From assembly GCA_963702305.1 (NCBI GenBank), contig CAVPBX010000004.1, positions 1 through 64,000 of the forward strand: a stretch of DNA of 64,000 nt, written 5' to 3'. The notes beneath the pieces were generated by a model, which worked only from the letters and a program-made list of their open reading frames with translations, was not told the DNA's origin and did no database searches. Source of the stretch: PALSA-693 sp963702305. GTDB lineage: Bacteria; Actinomycetota; Acidimicrobiia; Acidimicrobiales; Palsa-688. Made by a program: the position numbers and the translations under genes. Below are positions 43,124 to 52,070 of the stretch, in pieces (within the stretch, counting starts at the first letter, position 1; each line of letters starts with the position of its first letter).

Positions 43124-43937
43124 TGGCCGTGCTGTAGGCAGCGGCCTGGTCATCGCTGTCCGGCACTATCGCATGCCGTTCTGGCAAAGCGCCAGCGCGC
43201 CGCAGATACGTGCGGAACATGCCTCGATGTCAACGGAGGACTCATTGCCTGTGGCGGCCAGTATGTCGTCACGCAGCCGGGCGCCCCCGCTACCCCAGCG
43301 ACCCACCGCAACATGTCAGTCCGGTACGCCGGCCCCACCCCCACCGTTAGCCCCGTTCGCGGCGAACGGGCAGAACGGACCGTGCATGGCGCTGGGTCCG
43401 GCCAATCCTCCACCGAACGCCACGGTGCTGGCCTGGTTGGCGACTCTCCACCTCCCAGCGTGCACGGCGCCGGCGGCCGGTCCCGCCCCCGTGCCCATCA
43501 ACCCGGCGGTCCTGGCCGTGGAGTTCTGGCAGACCATCCCCCTGCCCACCCCGCATCCAGACGATCCCGCCGGGCTACGCCGTCACCGGCAAGCCGGCAT
43601 ACCTGGTGACCAACGGGATCCTGGCGCCGGCCCCGTACCAACGACCGACCCCCCTGGGGGCCTTGACCATCACCGCGCGAGGGACCTACCTGATCGACTG
43701 GGGGACGGATCTCTCCCCACGTGGACGGGCCCGTTTGCCCAGGAGGGTCGCCCCTACCCGGATGGCAACATCGTCCACACGTATGACAACACCGGCACGG
43801 CGACGGTAACCGTGCAGGAAGTTTGGACGGCGACCTGGGCGCTGGGTCCGGCCCACGGCGTGCTCGGCGCCCTGCGCACGTCGGCCACCATCGCCGGCTT
43901 CCCGGTTCAGCAGATCCAGGCGGTCCTCACGGGGTGA
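43108..43937 (+). pseudogene. Secreted PKD-like protein gene broken by several frameshifts
   Basis: It begins MLRFVVAVL and continues in another frame with AAAWSSL, together a signal peptide. Its ATG overlaps the end of the preceding broken gene. Ordered fragments follow in different frames: DTCGTCLDVNGGLIACGGQYVVTQPG, then APPPPLAPFAANGQNGPCMALGPANPPPNATVLAWLATL, then IPPGYAVTGKPAYLVTNGILAP and LGALTITARGTYLIDWG, then TWTGPFAQEGRPYPDGNIVHTYDNTGTATVTVQEVWTATW. The last two pieces form a PKD-like beta sandwich. At least four frame changes are needed. The pair appears to be a two-gene surface unit. Confidence 0.55.
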
Positions 43938-43987
43938 GCCCGGCGGCGTAGTGTCCAGCCAGCCATAAGACAAACGAAGGGGGAGCC

Positions 43988-44611
43988 ATGGCCGCGGTAT
44001 GGGACATGATCAGGGACGAACGGGCTTCGCTCGTGGACAGACTGGCCGAGCTGCCAGAACAACGTTGGACCCAACCCTCGCTCTGCGGCAACTGGACGAC
44101 GACGGACGTGGTCGGCCACATTCTGGCCACGACCTATGTCACCCCGCCGAAGTTCTTGGTCGGGCTGGCGACGAGCGGCTTCCGATTCAACAGCATGCAG
44201 GAAAAACTGCTGCACGAGGCGACGAGTGGCAAGACACCCAACGAGCTCGTCGGCGAATTGCGGACCCAGATCCCCGCGCGGAAATCACCACCGGGTCCGA
44301 CGATGGCGATGCTCGGCGAGACCATCATCCACGGCGAGGACATTTTCCGGGCCGGCGGCGCGTACCGGGAACACCCGGTGGAGCATGTCGTCGCGGTGGC
44401 CGACTTCTTCAAGGGGAGCAACCTGCTGATCGGCGCCAAGAAGCGCATCGAGGGAGTGACGCTGCGCGCCACCGACACGGAGTGGACGCACGGCGCGGGC
44501 CCCGAAATCACCGGCCCGATCCTGGCGCTGGTGATGGTCATGACCGGTCGCGCGGCCGCGCTCGATGATGTCACTGGCGAAGGCGTCGACATCCTGCGCC
44601 AACGCGTCTGA
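43988..44611 (+). CDS. TIGR03083-family protein (mycothiol-dependent maleylpyruvate isomerase-like)
   Basis: A 207-residue four-helix DinB-like protein of the actinobacterial TIGR03083/maleylpyruvate-isomerase N-terminal family. It opens IRDERASLVDRLAELPEQRWTQPSLCGNWTTTDVVGHIL; the histidine of VGHI and a later HGEDI are metal-ligand candidates. Members transfer or use mycothiol. GGGGGAG precedes the ATG. First gene of an operon with a flavin monooxygenase and a hydrolase. Confidence 0.85.
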   Translation: MAAVWDMIRDERASLVDRLAELPEQRWTQPSLCGNWTTTDVVGHILATTYVTPPKFLVGLATSGFRFNSMQEKLLHEATSGKTPNELVGELRTQIPARKSPPGPTMAMLGETIIHGEDIFRAGGAYREHPVEHVVAVADFFKGSNLLIGAKKRIEGVTLRATDTEWTHGAGPEITGPILALVMVMTGRAAALDDVTGEGVDILRQRV

Positions 44612-44644
44612 GTCCATCGGGCCTCGGGGGAGGAGACTGACATC

Positions 44645-45814
44645 ATGATGGATTGGCCGTTGCGCTTCGGTATTTTCCTGGCCCCCTTCCACCCCGCGGG
44701 CCAGAACCCCACCCTGGCCCTGGAGCGGGATCTCGAGCTCATCGTCCGCCTCGACGAGCTGGGCTACGACGAGGCGTGGATCGGCGAGCACCATTCGGCG
44801 GGCTTCGAGATCATCGCCTCGCCGGAGGTGTTCATCGCCGTGTTGTCGCAACGCACCAAGCACATCCGGCTGGGGACCGGGGTCAGCTCGCTGCCGTACC
44901 ACCACCCGTTGATGCTGGCGGACCGCATGGTGCTGCTCGACCACCTGACGCGGGGCCGCGTCATGTTTGGCGTCGGACCCGGTGCCCTGCCGTCGGACGC
45001 CTTCATGATGGGCATCGACCCGGCCCGCCAGCGGGAGATGATGGAGGAGTCGCTGGAAGCCATCCTGGCCCTGCTGACCAGCGAGGAGCCGGTCAACATG
45101 GAGACGGACTGGTTTACCCTCCGCGACGCCCGCCTGCAGCTGCGCCCTTACACCCACCCGCGCTTCGAGGTCGCGGTGGCGGCCCAGGTCTCGCCGGCCG
45201 GACCGAGAGCGGCCGGCCGCTTCGGCGTGGCGCTGCTCTCGCTGGGCGCCACCACGGCCGGCGGCTTCGACGTCCTGGGCCCCCACTGGCAGACGGCCGA
45301 GCAACGAGCGGCCCAGTTCGGGACCACCGTCGACCGCCGCCAGTGGCGCCTGGTCGGGCCCATGCACATCGCGCCGACCGAGGCCCAGGCCCGCGCCGAG
45401 GTGGCGTTCGGGTTGGCGGAGTGGATCCGGTACTTCCAAGAGGTGGCGGCTCTGCCGATCGTGCCGCCCACCGCGGACTTCGATTCGCTGGTCGACGCCA
45501 TGAACGCCTCGGGCATCACCGTGATCGGCACCCCGGAGATGGCCATCAACCAGATCCAGCGGCTCGTCGACCAGTCGGGCGGCTTCGGAACTTACCTCTT
45601 CATGGGCCACGAATGGGCCGACCGCCACGACACTCTGGCCTCTTATGAGCTGTTCGCCCGGGAGGTGATGCCGGCGTTCCAGGCCTCGGCCGACCGGGCC
45701 GAACGGTCCCGGGACTGGGCGGCCACCAACCGCCCGGAGTTTATGAACGCCGCCATCAACGCCATCGGCAAGGCCATCACCGACCATCAAGCCGAGCACA
45801 CGGGAGCCGACTGA
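44645..45814 (+). CDS. LLM-class flavin-dependent monooxygenase
   Basis: A 389-residue bacterial-luciferase-like TIM-barrel enzyme. It opens LRFGIFLAPFHPAGQNPTLALERDLELIVRLDELGYDEAWIGEHHSAGFEI, with EHH typical of limonene/alkanal-type members. LGTGVSSLPYHHPLMLADRMVLLDHLTRGRVMFGVGPG is the family core. Reduced FMN or F420 is the cofactor. It should oxygenate a small hydrophobic compound. Its stop overlaps the start of the hydrolase (TGATG at 45812-45816), suggesting the hydrolase opens a lactone or ester formed by the oxygenase. Confidence 0.9.
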   Translation: MMDWPLRFGIFLAPFHPAGQNPTLALERDLELIVRLDELGYDEAWIGEHHSAGFEIIASPEVFIAVLSQRTKHIRLGTGVSSLPYHHPLMLADRMVLLDHLTRGRVMFGVGPGALPSDAFMMGIDPARQREMMEESLEAILALLTSEEPVNMETDWFTLRDARLQLRPYTHPRFEVAVAAQVSPAGPRAAGRFGVALLSLGATTAGGFDVLGPHWQTAEQRAAQFGTTVDRRQWRLVGPMHIAPTEAQARAEVAFGLAEWIRYFQEVAALPIVPPTADFDSLVDAMNASGITVIGTPEMAINQIQRLVDQSGGFGTYLFMGHEWADRHDTLASYELFAREVMPAFQASADRAERSRDWAATNRPEFMNAAINAIGKAITDHQAEHTGAD

Positions 45815-46581
45815 TGCCTCTTCTCGACCGCGACGGAGTCAACATCTACTACGAGGTGACTGGCGAACCGCACCAGGGGCACCTGCCGCTGCTGCTCTCC
45901 CACGGCTACTCCGCCAGCGCCGCCATGTGGACCGGCAACCTGCCCGCCCTGGCCCAGGACCGGCAGGTGGTCACGTGGGACATCCGCGGCCACGGCCGCA
46001 GCGATTCGCCCGACGAGCCAGCGCAATATTCGGAAGCGTTGTCGGTCGAGGACATGGCCGCGGTGCTGGACGCGGTGACCGCCGGCCCGGCGATCATCGG
46101 CGGCCTGTCACTCGGGGGCTACCTGTCGCTGGCCTTCCACCTGCGTCATCCCGATCGGGTGGCAGCTCTCGTGCTGTGCGACACCGGCCCGGGCTACCGC
46201 CGCGACGAGCCCCGCCAGGGCTGGAACGAATACGTGGATGGCATGGCCCAACGGTTCGAGACCCAGGGCCTCGACGCCCTCGGTTCCGGTGCCGAGGTGC
46301 GGGCGTCGTTGCACCGCAGCGCGGCCGGGCTGGCCTTGGCCGCCCGGGGCATCATGGCCCAGCACGACGGCCGGGTGATCGACTCCCTGGCGACGATCGA
46401 GGTGCCGACGCTGGTGCTGGTCGGGGCCGACGATGCTGCGTTCCTGGGTGCCGCCGACATGATGGCGGCCAAGATCCCGAAGGCGACGAAGGCGGTACTC
46501 GCCGGCGCCGGCCACGCCGCCAACATCGACCAGCCCGAGGCGTTCGACCGCGCCGTGCGGGACTTCCTGGCAGACGTTTAG
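45814..46581 (+). CDS. Alpha/beta hydrolase
   Basis: A 255-residue alpha/beta hydrolase. The nucleophile elbow is GGLSLGGYLSLAF (Ser about 95), the acid is in VLVGADDAAFLG, and the histidine is in LAGAGHAANIDQPEAF. LLLSHGYSASAAMW provides the oxyanion HG. Similar to 3-oxoadipate enol-lactonases and related esterases. Coupled to the LLM monooxygenase. Its stop codon overlaps the stop of the convergent acyl-CoA dehydrogenase gene by 4 bp. Confidence 0.9.
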   Translation: MPLLDRDGVNIYYEVTGEPHQGHLPLLLSHGYSASAAMWTGNLPALAQDRQVVTWDIRGHGRSDSPDEPAQYSEALSVEDMAAVLDAVTAGPAIIGGLSLGGYLSLAFHLRHPDRVAALVLCDTGPGYRRDEPRQGWNEYVDGMAQRFETQGLDALGSGAEVRASLHRSAAGLALAARGIMAQHDGRVIDSLATIEVPTLVLVGADDAAFLGAADMMAAKIPKATKAVLAGAGHAANIDQPEAFDRAVRDFLADV

Positions 46582-47771
46582 CGGGGCACCTTGGACCAGG
46601 GCAGGTCCTTGTCCACCCGGATGTCGCCGGGCAGGCCCAGGACCCGTTCGCCGAGGATGTTGCGCTGGATCTCGGAGGTGCCCCCTTCGATGGAGTTGGC
46701 CCGCGACCGCAGGAACATCTTGCGAGCCGATCCCGGCGGCCCGGTGAGGCCCAGGCTCTCGGCCCGGCGCATCTCGTAGTCGTAGTCGACCAGGCCGGCC
46801 GGACCGAGCAAGTCGACGCACAGCTCGTAGATGCGCTTGTTGACCTCCGCGAACATCAGCTTGGCAATGGACCCCTCGGGTCCGGGGTTACCGGCCTTGC
46901 GGTTCTGGGACGCCCGGATGTTGGTGAGACGCAGGGCCTCCATCTCGCACCACACCCGCATCAGCCGGTCCCGCAACGCCGGCTGGCGGCCGGACGACTC
47001 CTCCTGCCAGATGCGGATGGCCTCGGCGATGGCGCCGCTGCCCCGCTCGGGGGTGGCGGTGCCGCCGCCGATGCTGGTGCGCTCGTTCATGAGGGTGGTC
47101 ATGGACACCCGCCATCCCTCGCCGACGTCGCCCACCCGATCGGTGTCGGGGACCCGGACCTCGGTGAGGTACACCTCGTTGAACTCGGCCTCCCCGGTGA
47201 TCTGTCGCAGCGGCCGCACGTCGACGCCGGGGGCGTGCATGTCCAGGGCGAAATAGGTGAGGCCCTTGTGCTTGGGGGCGTCGGGGTCGGTGCGGGTCAC
47301 CAGCATGCCGCGGTCGGCGAGGTGGGCCAGGGTGTTCCAGACCTTCTGCCCGGTGATGACCCACTCGTCGCCGTCCCGGACGGCGCGGCAGGCCAGGCCG
47401 GCCAGGTCGGAGCCGGCACCGGGCTCGCTGAACAGCTGGCACCAGGCGTCCTCGCCGGTAAACATGCGGCGCAGGAGGCGGTCCTTGATCTCCTCGCTGC
47501 CGTGGGTCACGAGGGACGGGCCGGCCATGGCCAGGCCGAAGAAGTGCCGGATGCCGGCGGGCGGGGCGCCGGCTCGGCGCAGCCGGTCGTCGACCTGCCG
47601 CTGATGCGTAGGCGGCAGGCCCAGGCCGCCCCGTCCCTCCGGGAAGTGCACCCAGGCCAGCCCGAGGTCGTACTGGCGCCCGCGCAGTTCCTCCTGCTTG
47701 GTGTGCCGAGGGTCGGCTTCGGCCAGGAGCTGCTCCAGCCGCTGGTCGATGAGCTCGGTGGGGTCGGTCAT
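46578..47771 (-). CDS. Acyl-CoA dehydrogenase
   Basis: A 397-residue acyl-CoA dehydrogenase. The FAD motif is QLFSEPGAGSDLAGLACRAVRDGDEWVITGQKVWNT, and the C-terminal motif is IEGGTSEIQRNILGERVLGLP. The general base position is near LTGPPGSARKMFLRSRANSIEGG; I cannot see a clear catalytic glutamate at the classical site, so it may belong to the group with the base elsewhere. It oxidises an acyl-CoA, passing electrons to ETF. No adjacent ETF or thiolase. Confidence 0.9.
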   Translation of the reverse strand: MTDPTELIDQRLEQLLAEADPRHTKQEELRGRQYDLGLAWVHFPEGRGGLGLPPTHQRQVDDRLRRAGAPPAGIRHFFGLAMAGPSLVTHGSEEIKDRLLRRMFTGEDAWCQLFSEPGAGSDLAGLACRAVRDGDEWVITGQKVWNTLAHLADRGMLVTRTDPDAPKHKGLTYFALDMHAPGVDVRPLRQITGEAEFNEVYLTEVRVPDTDRVGDVGEGWRVSMTTLMNERTSIGGGTATPERGSGAIAEAIRIWQEESSGRQPALRDRLMRVWCEMEALRLTNIRASQNRKAGNPGPEGSIAKLMFAEVNKRIYELCVDLLGPAGLVDYDYEMRRAESLGLTGPPGSARKMFLRSRANSIEGGTSEIQRNILGERVLGLPGDIRVDKDLPWSKVPR

Positions 47772-47860
47772 GCGGGGCTCCCTCTTTTTCCAACTCTGAG
47801 TCTGGCGGCATCAGGCCATGGCCCGCACGGCGACCCGCAACGGTCGGCAGACGGCCGGGG

Positions 47861-48181
47861 TCAGCCGCCGGGCGGCGTGTACTTCACCGACTTCTGGGTG
47901 GCGGCGTCAATTTCCTCGGGCGTCAGGAGCACAACGGTGCGCACGGTGGCGCCCCCACCGGCCGTGACCGCGAGCGCCAGGGCGGCGGCCGTTTCGTTGT
48001 CCGGCGCCTCCACGATCCCGTAGACGTCATTGCGGCCGAAGGCGAAATAGAACGAGTCGAAGCTCGCTCCCGCGCTCTCGGCCGCCGCTTGGGCCGCGGC
48101 CCTGCGGGCCGAGCCCCCCTTGGCAACGACCCCTCTCACGCCCTCGAGCGTGTAGCTCACTTCGAGCAGGTACTTGGCCAT
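47861..48181 (-). CDS. GYD-domain protein
   Basis: A 106-residue single-domain protein of the GYD family: KYLLEVSYTLEGVRGVVAKGGSARRAAAQAAAESAGASFDSFYFAFGRNDVYGIVEAPDNETAAALAL. The ferredoxin-like fold resembles dimeric alpha-beta barrel proteins, and function is generally unknown. AAGGAGGGGGAC precedes the ATG at 48181; the longer frame upstream is antisense noise. Confidence 0.8.
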   Translation of the reverse strand: MAKYLLEVSYTLEGVRGVVAKGGSARRAAAQAAAESAGASFDSFYFAFGRNDVYGIVEAPDNETAAALALAVTAGGGATVRTVVLLTPEEIDAATQKSVKYTPPGG

Positions 48182-48219
48182 GTCCCCCTCCTTCTGTGCG
48201 ATGCAGCGCTGCGGCCACG

Positions 48220-48771
48220 TTAGATCTCTGGCCGGCGGATTGCCTTCTCGTACAGGACCGCCCGCCAGGTGCCGAGCGCCGGATCGGTGAGATGCTCGGC
48301 CGGCCCGACGATCTCGCCGACCAACCGGAAGCCCATGCGCTCGTAGTACTGGCGCAGCCGGGTGTTGCTGCTCAGGGTGTCCAGGCACAGGTACGACCGA
48401 CCGCGAGCGAGTGTCGCCGCCTCCGCCCACTCGACGATTGCGGGCCCGACGCCGGCGTGCGTCCGGCGCACGGCCAGGCGGTGCACGAACCCGGCGTCGG
48501 TGCGATCGCCCCAGAACATCGGGTCCGCCCATTGCAGCGTCACCGTGGCCACGATCTCCTCGTCGATGGCGGCCACGTACAGCTCGCCGCGGCCGGCGCT
48601 CGCGGTCAGGAACTCCGCAGGAAAGCGCGCCGGCCACTGGACGATGCCCCGGGCCTGCAGCCAGGCCGAGGCCTCGGCCAGGATCTCACCGGCGACGTCG
48701 ACGTCCTCCGGACCGGCCGGGCGGATCTCCAGGGGCACAGCCCGAGAGCTTGTCAGCTCAAGGGCAGGCAT
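48220..48771 (-). CDS. GNAT-family acetyltransferase
   Basis: A 183-residue GNAT protein: LEIRPAGPEDVDVAGEIL, GELYVAAIDEEIVATVTLQW, then the acetyl-CoA strand and loop GFVHRLAVRRTHAGVGPAIVEWAEAATLARGRSYLCLDTLSSNTRLRQYYERMGFRLVGEI. The usual QxxGxG/A loop reads RTHAGVG. The ATG at 48771 overlaps the 3' end of the LuxR gene by 19 bp; a GTG at 48738 is the alternative start. Substrate unknown. Confidence 0.82.
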   Translation of the reverse strand: MPALELTSSRAVPLEIRPAGPEDVDVAGEILAEASAWLQARGIVQWPARFPAEFLTASAGRGELYVAAIDEEIVATVTLQWADPMFWGDRTDAGFVHRLAVRRTHAGVGPAIVEWAEAATLARGRSYLCLDTLSSNTRLRQYYERMGFRLVGEIVGPAEHLTDPALGTWRAVLYEKAIRRPEI

Positions 48772-51356
48772 CGCGGCAGGAGGCCGAGTTGGCGGACCTT
48801 GGTCAGGGCCTCCTCTCGGGTCCTGATTCCGAGCTTCCGGTAGGCGCTCGCGAGCTGGCTCTTGACGGTGTTGACCGACACGAAGAGGGCGTCGGCAATG
48901 TCTTGTCTGGACGCGGTCTTGGCGAGGGCGAGCAGGACGGACTTCTCGCGTTCCGTCAACTCGATCAGGAGGATCCGTTCGGGATACACGGCGGGCGAGG
49001 TGGCCAATCTCGCCGCGTCATCGAGGTCGAATTGTTCGCCGGCGAGCTCGAGGAGGGCGGCGAGGTCTGCGGGCGAGACGGTCGCGAAGGTGCGCAGGAT
49101 TCTGGTCGCCTGGTACGCCTCGAGGGCCTCGACGATCAGTTGTTTGGCAGCAACCTGATCGTCCATGCGCAGAGCCGCGGTCGCGTGGAGGACGAGCAGT
49201 TCGACTCGATCACGGATCGGGGTCGCGGGATCCGAAGCGGAGCGGACCGCGACGCGCCGGGCGCTGGGGTAATCACCGGCCAGAAAATGAATCCTGGCCA
49301 GCGGCACTGCGGTGACTGGCGTGTGGGTGCTCTGAGCGTTGAGCAGCTGCCAGGCGTGTTGTCCTTGGTCGCCGGCGAGCAGCAGATCCGCTTTGGCCCG
49401 GGCGAGGAGCCCCGCGGCGGCGCCCTTGTTGGTCAATTCGCGGTCACGGGCCCGTTGCGCATCACCGAGAGCGGTAAGTGCTTTCGCTGGGTTTCCGTAA
49501 TGCAGGGCGTACTGGGCCCGCAAGAAGGCGACAAACGGCCACAGCTCGACGGGCGCGGACCGATCACCAAGCAGCTCCAAGATCGCCGCCACTTCGGCCC
49601 CCTCGAGGCGGTCGAGCGCCAGAAGACCGGAAGTGACCTGAGACCCGACTGCAATGAAATGCTCCACCCAGAGATCAGTCGTGTCGAACCGACGACGTCG
49701 GTCCAGCCAGACTTGGGCTCGCTCCCTGTCCCCTCGCACCGCATAGGTCAACGCCAAGTTCGCGGCGGCGTTGGAAGGTATGAAACCCGCGGTAGAACCG
49801 ACCCCGTATTCCCACGCGCGCTGGTACGAGCCGATCGCGGTTGGATCCCCCAGCAGCGTTTGGGTGAGACCGCGCTGAAGATGGAACCACGCGAACCGGT
49901 CGTTCCCGGCGCGCTGGTCCGTACTCAGCGCGGCGATCTTGGCGCCCACCTCTGCGGCGAAGTCTTCGGACTCGGCGAACCGACCGAGCAGACGCAACCC
50001 GACCAGGTGCCCGGAACCGACAAACAGCAGATCGGCTAGCGACAGCGTGTCCAATTGCGTACCGACGAACCGTTCGCTGGCCTCGAAGTACGTGCGCAGC
50101 GTCGCCTTGTACCCGTCCCGATCAGTCTCTGCCGCGCCGACGTTGAGCATCTCTCGGGAGATCGACATTCCCGGGCGGGCGTCGAGCGCTTTGGCCGGCA
50201 TGGCGTTGAGGGCTCGGCGCAGGGCGTCCGGGTGCCGCATGAAGAGGGTCGCGGCATGTTCGGACCACACCTGATCCACGGTCTGCCAGTCTTCGCCCGA
50301 CACGGCGTGGCGGAGAGCGATCGCGACGTGACCGTCGCCGGCATGCGAGAGAAACCACCCGGCGAGACGCCGGTGGAATTCCCGGGCGCCGTCCGGCTGG
50401 CGCGCCGCGTACGCGTCCCGCAGAACGCTGCGGAACAACGTCGGGAAGCCGAAATACACCTGTCCGCCATGATCATGACGCTCCAACATGCCGGTGCCTT
50501 CGAGGTTGGCGAGAAGCCGTTCCGGATCGGGGTGGTCGCACAGATCGCGGATCAGGCGCTCGTCGAGACGCTCGGCCAACGAGAACCGCATGAGATACTC
50601 CAGCCTGGCCCGGTCGGCGATGTCGGGCAGCACCGCGGTCCGCAGGTACTCCTCCGCGGCCCCCAGTCGCAGATCGCCCTTGTCGATGAACTTCAAGGCC
50701 AGCCTGACCACCGCGATCCACCCACCCGCGGCCTCGTGTAGCCGGGCCGCGTCGCCGTCCTCTAACGGTCTGCCCATAAGGAGCGCCAACTCGGCGATTT
50801 CGTCGCTATCGAGCAGCAGCTCCTTGGGCCCAATCGTGCCCACCTCGACCGAACCTGCAGCTATTGCCTCGACGGGATGCCGACCGCGGCTACAGCCGAG
50901 GAGATGGAAATGCCGATGCCGCTCCACCAGACCGACCAACTCCGCCAAGACCGTCCGGTCACGGAGGTGATGGAAATTGTCGACCACCAAGACGAACCGC
51001 CGGTCGTGGGGCGCCGCCAGCAGGGCATCGCTCAGATCGCGAAGGCCGACGGTCGAAGGGCCTGGCCGACTCCAGTCGGATGAGATCACACCGGCCGTGA
51101 CGAGGCATCGGCCGAGGTGATCTCCGAAACGGTCCGGATCAGCGAGTCCCGGCGTCGCCGTGACCCACACCGATGTGACCTCGTCCAATGGCTGAGCTTC
51201 GAGCCAGGCCGCCACCAGCGTCGTCTTGCCGTATCCCTGCACCCCTCGCACCACCGTCACCGGCGGCCACTCGGCCAGCCGGCTCTCCAGCCGGGCGCGA
51301 CGAAGAACTGGGCCGTGAATACGCGGCAACGACCTCGGCGGCGCCGTGCTCACCAT
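48753..51356 (-). CDS. Large MalT-like LuxR-family ATP-dependent regulator
   Basis: An 867-residue STAND-type regulator. P-loop VTVVRGVQGYGKTTLVAAWLEAQP (about 33-56), then FVLVVDNFHHL (Walker B), a winged-helix region and a long helical TPR-like array (about 350-780). The C-terminal LuxR helix-turn-helix is ELTEREKSVLLALAKTASRQDIADALFVSVNTVKSQLASAYRKLGI. MalT-type proteins oligomerise with ATP and an inducer and then activate transcription. GGGAGAG precedes the ATG at 51356. It may drive the downstream GNAT and GYD genes, or distant targets. Confidence 0.88.
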   Translation of the reverse strand: MVSTAPPRSLPRIHGPVLRRARLESRLAEWPPVTVVRGVQGYGKTTLVAAWLEAQPLDEVTSVWVTATPGLADPDRFGDHLGRCLVTAGVISSDWSRPGPSTVGLRDLSDALLAAPHDRRFVLVVDNFHHLRDRTVLAELVGLVERHRHFHLLGCSRGRHPVEAIAAGSVEVGTIGPKELLLDSDEIAELALLMGRPLEDGDAARLHEAAGGWIAVVRLALKFIDKGDLRLGAAEEYLRTAVLPDIADRARLEYLMRFSLAERLDERLIRDLCDHPDPERLLANLEGTGMLERHDHGGQVYFGFPTLFRSVLRDAYAARQPDGAREFHRRLAGWFLSHAGDGHVAIALRHAVSGEDWQTVDQVWSEHAATLFMRHPDALRRALNAMPAKALDARPGMSISREMLNVGAAETDRDGYKATLRTYFEASERFVGTQLDTLSLADLLFVGSGHLVGLRLLGRFAESEDFAAEVGAKIAALSTDQRAGNDRFAWFHLQRGLTQTLLGDPTAIGSYQRAWEYGVGSTAGFIPSNAAANLALTYAVRGDRERAQVWLDRRRRFDTTDLWVEHFIAVGSQVTSGLLALDRLEGAEVAAILELLGDRSAPVELWPFVAFLRAQYALHYGNPAKALTALGDAQRARDRELTNKGAAAGLLARAKADLLLAGDQGQHAWQLLNAQSTHTPVTAVPLARIHFLAGDYPSARRVAVRSASDPATPIRDRVELLVLHATAALRMDDQVAAKQLIVEALEAYQATRILRTFATVSPADLAALLELAGEQFDLDDAARLATSPAVYPERILLIELTEREKSVLLALAKTASRQDIADALFVSVNTVKSQLASAYRKLGIRTREEALTKVRQLGLLPRCLPLS

Positions 51357-51613
51357 CGCGACTCTCCCAGGCGTCGCGGCCCAGACATCGCATGATCGCC
51401 CATCGTCAGAATCCGGCCCGCACAGCCACACGTTTCTCTTTCTGTTTGTGACCTTGGGCCCAGAGGGCCGACCGCCAAGGTCTCCGCCAGACGTGCACGC
51501 CAGGCAAGCAGGACCGGCTCGCCATCGAATGGATGGCTTCGCCGGACGCGTCATTACTCGACCGGCGACGCCGGGGTCACGGGCGGCGCCGACTACGTTG
51601 ATGGGGGCAGCGG

Positions 51614-52015
51614 TCAACTTATCGTGTCCAGAGCGCGGATGACGTCAACGGCGGCATAGAGGCGTTCGCCAGCCGCCTCGGTTCGTTCGTAGGGGAGCAG
51701 GCCGTCCGTGCGCCATCGCTCGATGGTGTCGGTGTCGACCTCCGCGAGATCTTGGATCTTGGCCGCTGCCAGCCACCCGTCGCCACGCGCCCGGTTCCGG
51801 ATCGACCCAGCCGTGACACCCAGGCAGTCGGCCAGTTGCTGCGCGGGGTAGCCGACGGCCAACGCCGCGCCGAGCAGGTCGCGCATGAGCCGCCAGGCCG
51901 GCCGGCGCTCGGGACCGGTCGCCGCTTCCGCCGCCGCTTGCGCTCGCGCCAACATGTTCGCCAAGCGAGCCGGCAGCGCGGGAGGCCCGACCGGCGCGGT
52001 GCCGTCGGCGCTCAT
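51614..52015 (-). CDS. Small helix-turn-helix protein
   Basis: A 133-residue protein. The middle, LLGAALAVGYPAQQLADCLGVTAGSIRNRARGDGWL, is a helix-turn-helix. The C-terminal TDTIERWRTDGLLPYERTEAAGERLYAAVDVIRALD resembles a MerR/excisionase-type recognition unit. Probably a DNA-binding regulator. It is the last gene of the cell-surface cluster, 55 bp after the L,D-transpeptidase gene. Confidence 0.6.
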   Translation of the reverse strand: MSADGTAPVGPPALPARLANMLARAQAAAEAATGPERRPAWRLMRDLLGAALAVGYPAQQLADCLGVTAGSIRNRARGDGWLAAAKIQDLAEVDTDTIERWRTDGLLPYERTEAAGERLYAAVDVIRALDTIS

Positions 52016-52070
52016 TGGTCGGCGGGGCGGGCGGCGCCGATGATCATCTGGCCGTCACCGGGCATCCCCT

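Noticed and set aside
44285..45799. A 504-residue open frame on the minus strand
   Set aside because: Antisense shadow of the LLM monooxygenase and TIGR03083 genes, which have clear family motifs in the plus strand.
45927..48023. A 698-residue open frame on the plus strand
   Set aside because: Overlaps hydrolase, acyl-CoA dehydrogenase and GYD genes in other frames; composition is non-protein-like.
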